From the NCBI RefSeq assembly GCF_965660375.1, contig NZ_CBFHZO010000063.1, positions 11,838-75,837 on the forward strand: a DNA stretch of 64,000 bases. Reading direction: 5' to 3'. The notes under the pieces are model-generated. The model saw only the letters and a list, made by a program, of their open reading frames with translations. It did no database searches and was not told the origin of the DNA. A program made the translations under genes and the position numbers. Shown here piece after piece: positions 49,363 to 58,473 of the stretch. Positions within the stretch are counted from its first letter, which is position 1; each line of letters begins with the position of its first letter. The stretch comes from Congregibacter sp965660375. GTDB lineage: Bacteria; Pseudomonadota; Gammaproteobacteria; Pseudomonadales; Halieaceae.

Positions 49363-51666
49363 ATGGCTACATCAGCAACTCTTCACTGTCGCGCGGCCCT
49401 GGGGGCAGTCGGTATCCTTTTTTTTCTCTGGGGTGTCGCGGCGGCTTCAGCGGAATCAGAAAAACCCCTTTTTGTAGGAACAGAAAAGTGCGCCGGCTGC
49501 CACGACAGCGAACACGGTCAGTGGACGGACTCCCATCACGATCTGGCCATGCAAAAACCCACTGCGGATACCGTACTGGGTGACTTCGATGATGCCCGCT
49601 TTGAATATTATGGCGTTGAGACGCAATTTCTTACTCGCGACGGAAACTACTTTGTGCGCACGGACGGGCCTGACGGCAGCATCACCGAGTACCCCGTGGC
49701 CTGGGTTTTTGGCGTGGATCCTCTGCAACAGTACCTGTTACCCATGGAGGACGGCCGGCTCCAGGCACTCGCCGTTGCCTGGGACACGCGGGACGCCGAG
49801 GAAGGCGGTCAGCGCTGGTACCACCTCTTTCCCGACGAGGAGATTCGCTTCGACGATCCCCTGCACTGGACCGGTCCCTATCTGAACTGGAACACCCGCT
49901 GCGCCGAATGCCACAGCACCGATGTGCAAAAAAACTACAGCGCCGACACGCGACGCTTCGCCACCACTTTTTTTGAAGAAGACGTGGGCTGCGAAGGTTG
50001 CCACGGGCCCGGAAGCAAGCACCAGTCGCTTGCACAGTCCGGCGCTCTCGGCGGTAACAATGCCTCGGGGCTGCAAACCGATTTAAGCGCCCGGGGACAA
50101 TGGTTTTTCCCCGAGGGAAGCGCCATAGCGCGCCGCAGAACGGCTCTGAATGATCAACAACAGGTGGACAACTGTGGCCGCTGCCACGCGCGCCGCGGCA
50201 CCCTGGGACATTACAACTACGGCAAACCCCTGTCTGACACGCACCGGCTTGCCCTGCTGGGAGAGCCCCTGTACCACCACGACGGGCAGATTCTCGACGA
50301 GGTCTATGTCTACGGATCCTTTATGCAGAGCAAGATGTCTCAGGCGGGCGTGGTATGCGCCAATTGCCATGAGCCTCACTCAAACAAGCTCCGGGCCGAG
50401 GGCAATGGTGTATGCGCTCAATGTCACAAATCCGAGGTCTTTGATTCTCCAAAGCACCATCATCACCCCGCAACGGGTGCGGGCGCCCAGTGCGTGAATT
50501 GCCATATGCCGTCAAAAACCTATATGGGTGTTGATGCGCGGCGGGATCACTCCATGCGCATACCCCGCCCCGACCTTAGTGTGATGATAGATACTCCCAA
50601 CGCCTGTACGGACTGCCACAACGAACAGTCATCACAGTGGGCCCTGGACGCACTCCGGGACTGGGGCACGGACTTTGGCAACACAAGCCAGCACCCGGCC
50701 GTCGCCATGGCCGCGCTCCAGAGGGGCGACATTCGTGCTGCGCCAAGCCTGCTAGAGCTCGCAAACAACGGTAAGAAACCGTCAATCTGGCGGGCTACGG
50801 CATTGGAGCAGGTCTCTGCCAGCGGCACTGAAGGAGCGCTGCAAGTCGCCCAGGGGCTGCTCATCGCGGATGATCCCCTGCTGCGTGTTTCCGCCGTGAG
50901 AGCGATGCAGCAGCTGCCGGTGGCCCGGCGCTACCTGGCTCTTGCGCCGCTGATAAAAGATCCTGTTGCCGGAGTGCGCATGGAAGTCGCCATGAGCCTG
51001 GCGGCGGTGCCTCTGGACGAACTGGGCCCGGCGCGCCAGCAATCACTGCTGGCCCTGTTTGATGAGTACAAGGCCGTGCAGCGGCAGCATCTGGATATGC
51101 CTGCCATCAACATGCAGCTGGGGATTTTCAATGCCACACGGGGCGATTTTCCCGCAGCGGAGTCCGCCTACCGGGAAGCGCTGGCCCTGAACCCCCAACT
51201 GATGTCAGCTTATCTGAATCTTGCGGATTTGCTGCGGGGGCAAGGTCGGGAGGCCGAGGCCAGAGTACAGCTTGAAAAAGCCCTAGCCGTGAACCCTCAA
51301 AGCGGCGATGCAATGCATTCCCTCGGGCTGTTGGAAGCCCGAGGGGGGAACCGTGACAGCGCCCTTGAGCTGTTGGGCAAAGCTGCTGCGCTGGAAACGG
51401 TAGGATCACGCCACCGCTTTGTCTACGGCGTTGCCCAGCACGATTTTGGTGATATGGCAGGAGCGCTGAAAACGCTGACCAGACTGCATAGCGCCCTGCC
51501 CGCAGATGAACAGGTGCTTCTCGCCCTGGTTAATTACAACGCGGAGAGCGGCAATCGCGATATCGCCCGGCGCTATGTCCAGAAACTTCTGATGCTGGCC
51601 CCCCAGAACCCGAACTACCAACGACTGGCGGCGAGTCTTGGGGCAAGGAGCCGAAACCCCGGCTAG
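49363..51666 (+). CDS. octaheme c-type cytochrome with HEAT/TPR C-terminal half
   Basis: 767 residues. A signal peptide occupies about 10-30 (ending AAASA). Eight CXXCH haem sites start at residues 43, 180, 210, 271, 332, 351, 377 and 415. Residues about 430-580 look like short alpha-helical HEAT-type repeats (ATALEQVSASGTEGALQVAQ, VSAVRAMQQL). From 600 on there are TPRs (AESAYREALALNPQLMSAYL, ARVQLEKALAVNPQSGDAMH). It is a periplasmic electron-transfer or multi-protein scaffold protein, related to cytochrome c554/NrfA-like pentahaem families only in haem style. The partner is unknown. The stop abuts the yceI-like stop (convergent). Confidence 0.85.
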   Translation: MATSATLHCRAALGAVGILFFLWGVAAASAESEKPLFVGTEKCAGCHDSEHGQWTDSHHDLAMQKPTADTVLGDFDDARFEYYGVETQFLTRDGNYFVRTDGPDGSITEYPVAWVFGVDPLQQYLLPMEDGRLQALAVAWDTRDAEEGGQRWYHLFPDEEIRFDDPLHWTGPYLNWNTRCAECHSTDVQKNYSADTRRFATTFFEEDVGCEGCHGPGSKHQSLAQSGALGGNNASGLQTDLSARGQWFFPEGSAIARRRTALNDQQQVDNCGRCHARRGTLGHYNYGKPLSDTHRLALLGEPLYHHDGQILDEVYVYGSFMQSKMSQAGVVCANCHEPHSNKLRAEGNGVCAQCHKSEVFDSPKHHHHPATGAGAQCVNCHMPSKTYMGVDARRDHSMRIPRPDLSVMIDTPNACTDCHNEQSSQWALDALRDWGTDFGNTSQHPAVAMAALQRGDIRAAPSLLELANNGKKPSIWRATALEQVSASGTEGALQVAQGLLIADDPLLRVSAVRAMQQLPVARRYLALAPLIKDPVAGVRMEVAMSLAAVPLDELGPARQQSLLALFDEYKAVQRQHLDMPAINMQLGIFNATRGDFPAAESAYREALALNPQLMSAYLNLADLLRGQGREAEARVQLEKALAVNPQSGDAMHSLGLLEARGGNRDSALELLGKAAALETVGSRHRFVYGVAQHDFGDMAGALKTLTRLHSALPADEQVLLALVNYNAESGNRDIARRYVQKLLMLAPQNPNYQRLAASLGARSRNPG

Positions 51667-52281
51667 TCAATCCTCTTCAGGGACAAACACCAGCTGGCCA
51701 GACACCGGAACCGCGGTGCTGATGCTTTGCAGTCCCGCGACTTCACGGAGCACTTCAATACCATCGGCGAGACCGAAGTCTGCAGCTTTTACCAACAGTG
51801 GCTCACTGATAACCACCTGCAGGCCACCGTCATTGAGCCGCGTCACCAGCACCTCGGTGGTGTAGGACTGCTTGGATCCGTGGAGATCGACTTCGACCTC
51901 GATGGCCGTATCACGGGTCTCCCCAACGGGAAGCTCGCTCAGAGACTTGGGCACTTCGGCCCGCAACAGGGCAGCGGGAAACCTTACCGTCTCAAACAGC
52001 AGTTCGCGCATACGCTGGTTCCGGATGGGCACCAGCGTTTCGACGCTGTCCAGATCCAGGGCGACCTGCGCTGCACCGGTATCACTGATGCCGCCAGAGA
52101 TTGATCGGAAGTGATGCAGTTCGGCCACGCTGGCGTTCTTCACAGACATAAATTGCACCGTGGAGCGCTCACCATCGAGTTCCCAGTCGGCAAGGGCACT
52201 AACGCTCGCGCCGGCGAGGAAAAGCGAGGCGACGAGGGCTGCGGTGGCTTTCGTCAATAAATTCATAGGCTTGGTTCTCAT
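51667..52281 (-). CDS. YceI-family periplasmic protein
   Basis: 204 residues (ATG 52266 would give 199). A signal peptide (ending SVSALA) precedes WELDGERSTVQFMSVKNASVAELHHFR, the YceI strand pattern. Further hallmarks are VETLVPIRNQRMRELLFETVRFPAA. The fold is a lipocalin-like barrel that binds isoprenoid-type ligands. Its role here is unknown. Confidence 0.9.
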   Translation of the reverse strand: MRTKPMNLLTKATAALVASLFLAGASVSALADWELDGERSTVQFMSVKNASVAELHHFRSISGGISDTGAAQVALDLDSVETLVPIRNQRMRELLFETVRFPAALLRAEVPKSLSELPVGETRDTAIEVEVDLHGSKQSYTTEVLVTRLNDGGLQVVISEPLLVKAADFGLADGIEVLREVAGLQSISTAVPVSGQLVFVPEED

Positions 52282-52447
52282 GGCTTTTGGCTCTCGTGAT
52301 TTTTCTCGAAGCTATGTGATACTCCAGTGGATATACGATAACAAGCGTGCCGCGGTTCGTGTATCGCCAGCCGCCAGCGCTGAACGGGCACCAAGGCCTC
52401 ACCAGTGGCCGTCAACTGCCCATAGCTAGCTCAGCGGCGCCTGCAGG

Positions 52448-53368
52448 CTAACTGGCAGAGTTCTGCCATTGGCTGAATTCATCGGTCGTGGCGTAGGACG
52501 TCTGCGTGCCCTTGCCGGTAACGCTGTGGGAAGCGTAGCTCACGGCCCGAGCAATAGCGGCTTCTACCTCGGTACCTCCCGCGAGCTCTGCCGCGAAGCA
52601 GCCAATAAAGGCATCGCCGGCGCCGGTGGTATCCACCGCGCTCACTGGCGGTGCGGTGATGTGTTTACGCTCGCCCCCATGCATCCAAAGCGCGCCCTTG
52701 TCGCCCAAAGTCACAATGAGGTTCTTAAGCCCCTTGGCCAGCAGCGAGCTTGCGGCCTCGGCAATCTGATCCTCGGTATCCACTGGCATGCCCGTCAGTA
52801 TTTCCAGCTCGGTCTCGTTGGGCACGAAGTAGTCGCAGCGACAGGCGTAATCGATGTTTAGCTCAGTGCTCGCAGGCGCAGGATTGAGCAATACAGGTAT
52901 ACCATTTGAATTGCCAAACTCGATGGCGGCGTACACCGTTTCCAACGGAATCTCGAGCTGCAAGATGATCATGCTGCATTGCTTTAATTGATCAGCTGCC
53001 GCGGCAATATCCGCGGGGAGCAGATGCATATTGGCCCCCGGGATAATCAGAATACGGTTTTGAGAATCCGCATCCACCCAGATGGGCGCGACGCCGCTGG
53101 ACACGCCCGGCACCTTGGTAACGTGCTCGGTGCTCACGCCGTACTTCTCAAAATTAGCCAGGGTGTTATCCGCAAAGGCGTCGTCACCGACACGGCCCAT
53201 CATCAGCACGTCAGCGCCGAGTTTTGATGCGGCAACTGCCTGATTGGCCCCTTTACCGCCACAGCCCATGGCGAATTCCTTGGCTACCAGGGTTTCTCCT
53301 GCCTTGGGAACCGTGTCCGTGTAGGCGATGAGATCAACCATGCAGGAGCCGATAACAGCAATTTTCAT
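52448..53368 (-). CDS. rbsK: ribokinase
   Basis: 306 residues from ATG 53368 (MKIAVIGSCMVDLIAY). The upstream extension to 53485 has no ribosome site. PfkB signatures: GCGGKGANQAVAASKLG near the N-terminus and AVDTTGAGDAFIGCFAA with the catalytic Asp. It phosphorylates D-ribose at O5. Divergent from deoC across 79 bp, with a GRP-type sugar transporter gene beyond deoC. Together they suggest ribose/deoxyribose use. Confidence 0.93.
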   Translation of the reverse strand: MKIAVIGSCMVDLIAYTDTVPKAGETLVAKEFAMGCGGKGANQAVAASKLGADVLMMGRVGDDAFADNTLANFEKYGVSTEHVTKVPGVSSGVAPIWVDADSQNRILIIPGANMHLLPADIAAAADQLKQCSMIILQLEIPLETVYAAIEFGNSNGIPVLLNPAPASTELNIDYACRCDYFVPNETELEILTGMPVDTEDQIAEAASSLLAKGLKNLIVTLGDKGALWMHGGERKHITAPPVSAVDTTGAGDAFIGCFAAELAGGTEVEAAIARAVSYASHSVTGKGTQTSYATTDEFSQWQNSAS

Positions 53369-53447
53369 AGCAGTGCTTCCGTTCTTATTCGATGCGCGAC
53401 AGTGTAGCCTAACCGACCTCAATTTCGTCTGCATTAGAGTCTGCTCC

Positions 53448-54128
53448 ATGGATACCCACGACAACGCCACCATCGCCGCAGCCATTGATCACACCCTGCT
53501 GAAACCCGAAGCTCGAGCGGTTGATATCGAACGCATATGCGAAGAAGCACTGGAACACGGCTTCGCTGCAGTGTGTGTCAACAGCCTTTGGGTCCCGCGG
53601 GTAAGCACAGTGCTCGAGGGTAGCTCCGTGAAAACATGCTCTGTCGTGGGGTTCCCCCTGGGAGCGTCAATCCCGGCTGCCACAGCGGCAGAAGCCCGCA
53701 TGGCGATTGATGCCGGCGCTCAGGAAATCGATATGGTCATGTCCATAGGCGAGGCCCTGGCGGGCGACTGGGACGCCGTGCACCGCGGAATCGCCGAGGT
53801 ATTGGCAAGCTGCGCTGACGTGCCGCTCAAAGTCATCCTGGAAACCTGCCTGCTCACCGAGTCCCACAAACGCCTGGCCTGCGAAATCTGTCGCGACCTC
53901 GGCGTCGCCTTTGTCAAAACCTCCACGGGCTTCAGTACTGGCGGCGCCACCGTGGAGGACGTTGCTCTCATGCGCAGCGTGGTGGGTCCGGACATCGGCG
54001 TGAAAGCCTCGGGCGGTATTCGTGACAGAGAGACTGCCGTCGCGATGCTGGGTGCGGGTGCTAACCGCTTGGGTTGCAGTGCCGGGGTGGCGATTGTTAC
54101 TGGAGGAGTTGGGGCGGAAGCTTACTAG
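53448..54128 (+). CDS. deoC: deoxyribose-phosphate aldolase
   Basis: 226 residues from ATG 53448 (MDTHDNATIAAAIDH). The 40-codon upstream extension overlaps the ribokinase gene and is rejected. Schiff-base Lys157 lies in VKTSTGFSTGG, with Lys186 in GVKASGGIR and the conserved Asp in AIDHTLLKPEA. It cleaves 2-deoxyribose-5-phosphate to glyceraldehyde-3-phosphate and acetaldehyde. Divergent from ribokinase. Confidence 0.96.
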   Translation: MDTHDNATIAAAIDHTLLKPEARAVDIERICEEALEHGFAAVCVNSLWVPRVSTVLEGSSVKTCSVVGFPLGASIPAATAAEARMAIDAGAQEIDMVMSIGEALAGDWDAVHRGIAEVLASCADVPLKVILETCLLTESHKRLACEICRDLGVAFVKTSTGFSTGGATVEDVALMRSVVGPDIGVKASGGIRDRETAVAMLGAGANRLGCSAGVAIVTGGVGAEAY

Positions 54129-54176
54129 GGCCTGAAAACCGGGGAGCTCGATGGCGCGGGGGCTGTGCTTGTTGAT

Positions 54177-54285
54177 GCACTCGGGAGACGCAAAAAGCGT
54201 CATCCTTGGCAGCTCGGCAACGCGAGGAGGGCACCCCCTAAAGCATTCGGGAAACGCAAAAAGCGTCATCCATGACAGCTCGGCA
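54177..54285. repeat. 66-bp-period intergenic direct repeat
   Basis: Two 43-bp copies (54177-54219 and 54243-54285) are about 90 percent identical, sharing the core GACGCAAAAAGCGTCATCC-like segment, with a 66-bp period. On the minus strand the period equals 22 codons and reads as repeating blocks around MTLFASPEC and ELPG. It lies between deoC and the convergent transporter gene. The period and frame suggest an intergenic repeat family rather than a gene. Confidence 0.8.
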
Positions 54286-54360
54286 GCATCCATCCATGGA
54301 TGCTGACGCTCCCTCATCGCTTCATGGGGCGCCGTCCTCGCTCACGTGCGAGCAATGCAA

Positions 54361-55359
54361 CTATCGCGAATAAACAATCAACCCAAGGCCCACGAAGAAA
54401 AGCGCGAACATCGCGGTGATCATCATTGAGGTGCCTTCGGGGGCGTCCTTGAACTCTTTCCAGATAAACACGCCCCAGAAGGCGGCGACCATGGTGGCGC
54501 CCTGACCGAGACCGTAGGAGATGGCGGGGCCTGCTGCGCCGGAGGCGATAAAGCTGAAGGAGAAACCCACGCACCAGATCGCGCCGCCCAGGATACCCAC
54601 CAGATGGAGGCGCGGCGTGCCCTTGCTGAAGTACTCGCCAATGGGCGCCACTTCGCCGGAGATGGGTTTATACATCAGCGGCACCAGCCAGATAACGTTT
54701 GATACGAGAAGCCCTACGGCAAACACCACGCCCGCACTGTAGGGCGTCATGAGGCCCGCTTCGGGGTTTGCAAAATCCATGGAGATAGACGCCGCAACAA
54801 AGCGATAGAAGAAGCCCATGGCGATACCGGCAATGACAGAGATTGCCAGGCCTTTGCCGACAGAGCGGCCCTCGTCCTGGGGGAGTCGAGCGTAGATCAG
54901 TGCACAGACTATGATCGCGGCAGTCACCAGACCCACGCCAGCGAACAGAAAGACGGGGTCGCCGACGGGTGCGGCGATGTAATTGGTGACCACACCGATC
55001 ACCAGGGCAAGACCGATGGCCACGGGAAAGGCCACCGCCATCCCCGCAATATCGATGGCTACCACGAGAAGTATATTCGCGAGGTTAAAGACCACACCGC
55101 CGATAAAGGCAGAGCGCAGGGCCTCAGAGCCCGCCTGCGAGATATCGGGCATAAAGGCCCGCCCCTCATCGCCGGAAGAACCGATGGTAAAGGCGAAGAG
55201 CAGTGTGAGAAGCAGCACACCCAGAGAGTAGTCCCAGTAAAAGAGCTGGAACTGCCACTCGTTGCTGGCAAGCTTCTGCGTATTTGCCCAGGACCCCCAG
55301 CACAACATGGTGATCAGGCACATCGCTACGGCGATGCTGTAGGACTCAACAATGAGCAT
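54361..55359 (-). CDS. GRP-family sugar transporter (drug/metabolite superfamily)
   Basis: 332 residues with about ten hydrophobic segments. Typical GRP elements: MLCWGSWANTQKL, FYWDYSLGVLLLTLLFAF and GGVVFNLANILLVVAI. The C-terminal half shows LGGAIWCVGFSFSF and YGLGQGATMVAAFWGVFIWKEF. GRP proteins take up glucose or ribose in Firmicutes, and Bacteroidetes relatives sit with ribokinase genes. With ribokinase and deoC next to it, ribose is the best guess. Confidence 0.82.
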   Translation of the reverse strand: MLIVESYSIAVAMCLITMLCWGSWANTQKLASNEWQFQLFYWDYSLGVLLLTLLFAFTIGSSGDEGRAFMPDISQAGSEALRSAFIGGVVFNLANILLVVAIDIAGMAVAFPVAIGLALVIGVVTNYIAAPVGDPVFLFAGVGLVTAAIIVCALIYARLPQDEGRSVGKGLAISVIAGIAMGFFYRFVAASISMDFANPEAGLMTPYSAGVVFAVGLLVSNVIWLVPLMYKPISGEVAPIGEYFSKGTPRLHLVGILGGAIWCVGFSFSFIASGAAGPAISYGLGQGATMVAAFWGVFIWKEFKDAPEGTSMMITAMFALFFVGLGLIVYSR

Positions 55360-55444
55360 GGCGATCTCTCGTTTATTTTTTTACGGGACCACCATGATCA
55401 GACCGCGGGGAGAAAGTTTCAAGCACCCATTGGGAACCCCGGTA

Positions 55445-56482
55445 TCAGCCCTCACTGAACTCTGCGCGGAGATCTTTGGCGGCTTCCACCATATTTCTGA
55501 GCTTTCCATAGGCAGACTCCGGTGGGAGATACTTCATCCCGCAATCGGGCGCCAGAACGACACGTTTTTGATCCACGTGGCATAGCGCCTTCAGCACACG
55601 ATTCTTGATGGTCTGGACGTCCTCTACCTCAGGAGTCGAAAGATCCAACACGCCGAGAAGAATATCTTTGTCATCCAGGGATTCGAGGACGGTGCAGTCA
55701 AGATTACTCTGGGCGGTCTCAATGGAGATTTGATCGCAACAGGCCCCAGACAGCTCGGGCAGAAATGAATAACCCTCGGGCCGGGCATGAATGAGTGCGG
55801 CATAGCCAAAGCATATGTGCACGCAGCTTTTGCCGTTAATGCCTTCCAGCGCTTTGTTAAGCACATCCACACCGTATTCTCGCGCCTGCTCTGGCCGTGC
55901 CTGCATGTAGGGCTCATCAAGCTGCACCACGTCTGCCCCCGCGGCAAGCAGGTCACGGACTTCTTCATTAACTGCCACGGCGTAGTCCATACCCGCCGCC
56001 GCCTGGGAACCGTAATGATCATCCTGCGCCTGCTGGGACATAGTGAAAGGTCCGGGGACAGTAAACTTGATCGGTCGGTCGGTAAGACCGCGAAGAAACT
56101 CCACCAACTCCACCCCGACCGCATGACGGCGTCGGATAGGGCCGGTTATCCGCGGGACGTACACCGGCTCACCACTGCGATCCAGCGCCTTCCCGGGATT
56201 GTCCAGATCAATGCCATCAAGTGCGTTGGCGAAGTGGTTTGAGTAGCTCTCACGGCTGATCTCACCGTCGCCAATAATGTCCAGTCCTACGGCTTCCTGT
56301 GCCATAACCGCAAGCCGCGTCGCATCCCGCTGAGCCTCTGCAAGGTGAGCCGCATCTACTCTCCAAAGCTCCTTTGCCCGGGTTCGGGGCGGAAACTGAC
56401 CCGCTAACTTTGCACGGTCGATAAGCCACTCAGGCTGGGGCAGACTGCCTACAATCGCAGTGGGGAATAGAGGAAGAGCCAT
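55445..56482 (-). CDS. MetE C-terminal-domain-like Zn methyl/alkyl transferase
   Basis: 345 residues, single-domain relative of cobalamin-independent methionine synthase. A full Zn site is visible: His222 and Cys224 (VHICFG), Glu255 (SIETAQSN) and Cys314 (APDCGMKYL). Also GDGEISRESY, TVPGPFTMS and QLDEPYM match the substrate barrel of the family. It lacks the N-terminal MetE half, so the donor is probably not the triglutamyl folate used by MetE. Related single-domain enzymes include CoM or homocysteine transferases. First gene after the CoA ligase, with 9 bp between. Confidence 0.82.
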   Translation of the reverse strand: MALPLFPTAIVGSLPQPEWLIDRAKLAGQFPPRTRAKELWRVDAAHLAEAQRDATRLAVMAQEAVGLDIIGDGEISRESYSNHFANALDGIDLDNPGKALDRSGEPVYVPRITGPIRRRHAVGVELVEFLRGLTDRPIKFTVPGPFTMSQQAQDDHYGSQAAAGMDYAVAVNEEVRDLLAAGADVVQLDEPYMQARPEQAREYGVDVLNKALEGINGKSCVHICFGYAALIHARPEGYSFLPELSGACCDQISIETAQSNLDCTVLESLDDKDILLGVLDLSTPEVEDVQTIKNRVLKALCHVDQKRVVLAPDCGMKYLPPESAYGKLRNMVEAAKDLRAEFSEG

Positions 56483-56491
56483 GCGTTCTCC

Positions 56492-57841
56492 TTAGCCGTT
56501 GACGACCGCGCCGTGGGCGTCGGAGTAATCAACTAATTTAGATTTATAAGTTTCCCGCGGCAGGGTGTTGTAAGGCACAAAACTGATGTCCGTCGTTACC
56601 AGCAGTCGCGCACGAATCTCGTCCTTCATCCGCTCCCGAAGCCCTTCGGGTGCCTGCGGCGTGTCTTTACCCAGCTCCACAACCACTGGCAGCGGCGGCG
56701 TCTGGAGCACGCCCTCCTCACGCGGACGCACTTGCAGCATCCCTGATACCTCCGGGGTAAAATCATCAAGGAGACTACGGATCGCCGTGGGGAATAAATT
56801 GACGCCACGCACGATGAGCATGTCGTCGGTGCGACCCACGCAGCGGATCCGAGGACCGGTTCGTCCCGTGGGGTTTTCCTCCATGGTCACCACAACGTGA
56901 TCACGGCTTCGGAATCGCAGGAGTGGCATCGCCTCGCGACGGAGCGCGGTGTACACAAGCTCGCCTTCTGCACCGTCTTCCCAGGCCTTGGGCTCACCGC
57001 TAAACGGGTCGATGAGTTCGACGTGAACAAAACCCCGGGGCATAAAGTGCATGCCCTTCCCATCCTCGTCTTCCGCCCAGGCAGACAGGGTGATGTCACC
57101 AATGCCCATGGACTCGCGAACGCTGCAGCCAAAGGCTTCTTCAATCTTTCCGCGCACCATGGGATCACCGCCACCGGGCTCTCCGGCGGTGATCATGTTC
57201 TTTAGGCCCAGGGACTGGGTGTCGATGCCATTTTGATGGCACCAATCAATGAGGTACAAACCATAGGAAGGCGTGCAACTGATGCCTGTAGCACCCAACT
57301 TCTGGATGGCGGTCACCATGCGCTCGGTATTACCGGTTCCCACGGGGATAACGCTGCAGCCGATTTTATCGAAGCCGTAGTATACGGCGCCCGCGACAAA
57401 GGGTCCGGCGTTAAAACCAACAACAACCTTCTGACCGGCGGTAAAGCCCGCCGCGGTGTAGCCTCGCGCCACGTTCGTGGCATACATATCAAGATCGGCA
57501 GCGGTCAGGCCCAGGTAGCACGGCACACCGGTGGTACCGCTGGTGCTGAATACCCGGCGAAGCTTTGTGGAGTCGGCCGCGAGATGCGCACCAAAGGGCG
57601 CCTGCTCAGCCTGCGTAGCCCGAATCTCGTCTTTTTCCGTGAACGGAAGCTTCGCAATGTCATCCAGTCCGCCGATCTGCTTAGCGGAGGTAAAGCCCGC
57701 TTCCTCGAGCTTCTTCTGATAGAAGCTCGAGTTCTCCAGCAGATAGGCGATCTGCCGCTTGTAGGACTCTTTATCGAGTTCGTATTGCTCGGCAACCGGC
57801 CTGGTTTCGGTATCTTGATCGTAAATCATAGTGATCGTCAT
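56492..57841 (-). CDS. PaaK-like aryl-CoA ligase (AMP-forming)
   Basis: 449 residues (ATG 57829 possible). The adenylate-forming core has the P-loop VFSTSGTTGVPC (about 97-108), SMGIGDITLSAWAED as the A5-like motif, and GRTDDMLIVRGVNLFPT as the hinge. The C-terminal Lys in RETYKSKLVDY is in place. Length and motifs match phenylacetate-CoA ligase relatives, which activate aryl or aryl-acyl acids. Co-linear with the MetE-like gene and the flavodoxin gene. Confidence 0.85.
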   Translation of the reverse strand: MTITMIYDQDTETRPVAEQYELDKESYKRQIAYLLENSSFYQKKLEEAGFTSAKQIGGLDDIAKLPFTEKDEIRATQAEQAPFGAHLAADSTKLRRVFSTSGTTGVPCYLGLTAADLDMYATNVARGYTAAGFTAGQKVVVGFNAGPFVAGAVYYGFDKIGCSVIPVGTGNTERMVTAIQKLGATGISCTPSYGLYLIDWCHQNGIDTQSLGLKNMITAGEPGGGDPMVRGKIEEAFGCSVRESMGIGDITLSAWAEDEDGKGMHFMPRGFVHVELIDPFSGEPKAWEDGAEGELVYTALRREAMPLLRFRSRDHVVVTMEENPTGRTGPRIRCVGRTDDMLIVRGVNLFPTAIRSLLDDFTPEVSGMLQVRPREEGVLQTPPLPVVVELGKDTPQAPEGLRERMKDEIRARLLVTTDISFVPYNTLPRETYKSKLVDYSDAHGAVVNG

Positions 57842-57877
57842 CCGTGTGGAGCGACGCAGACTCGCGCCGCGTGTGTA

Positions 57878-58459
57878 TCAGCTGTTCCAGCGTTGTGCGC
57901 AGGTAGCCACGTGTGCACCAAAGGCACGGGCAGTATCGAGATCCGCTTTGGTGGGTCCAACTTCAGGGCCTGCGTCCACGGCGGACTGGGCCATTGCTCC
58001 CAGGGAAGCGCCCAGACGATTCATATCATCCACGGAACCCGCCGTGCTGTTATTGCCTGGCATCTGATTCAGATTGACCCACAACATGCCATGCTGGGCC
58101 GCCAGCGTAATGAACTGCATCAGCGTGTTTTGCTTGTCGCCATTCTGTGATCCGGAGTTGGTGAAGCCCGCTGCAAGTTTCATCGCCCAGCGCTGCTCCA
58201 TCCAGCGCTGGGACGTAGCTTCCATAAACGCCTTGAAAGGCGCAGAAGCGCTGCCCATGTAAGTTGGGCTGCCAAAGATCATGGCGTCACAGGCATCCAG
58301 CAGGCCCCAGGCCGGTGCATCATCCGCTTCAAGATCCGCAACGGGAAGCAGATGACACTCAATGTCCCCTAGCGATGAGACACCTTCGGCAACCGCCTCG
58401 GCCTGTTTCTGGGTATGCCCATAGCCACTGTGATAAACCACGCAGACTGACTGACTCAT
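57878..58459 (-). CDS. flavodoxin-fold NAD(P)H:quinone-reductase-like protein (WrbA type)
   Basis: 193 residues. The FMN phosphate loop is VVYHSGYGHTQKQAE. The second loop MIFGSPTYMGSASAPFKAFM and GFTNSGSQNGDKQNTL are WrbA/flavodoxin_2-like features. It may reduce a quinone or aromatic intermediate of the cluster. It lies between the CoA ligase and the VOC gene. Confidence 0.85.
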   Translation of the reverse strand: MSQSVCVVYHSGYGHTQKQAEAVAEGVSSLGDIECHLLPVADLEADDAPAWGLLDACDAMIFGSPTYMGSASAPFKAFMEATSQRWMEQRWAMKLAAGFTNSGSQNGDKQNTLMQFITLAAQHGMLWVNLNQMPGNNSTAGSVDDMNRLGASLGAMAQSAVDAGPEVGPTKADLDTARAFGAHVATCAQRWNS

Positions 58460-58473
58460 GTTGCTTGTCCTTT

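Noticed and set aside
53667..54317. 216-codon minus-strand ORF over the deoC end and repeat
   Set aside because: Most of it is antisense to deoC. Only the repeat part (54177-54317) is interesting and is reported as a repeat rather than a gene.
57233..58150. 305-codon plus-strand frame
   Set aside because: Antisense to the CoA ligase and flavodoxin genes; no motifs.
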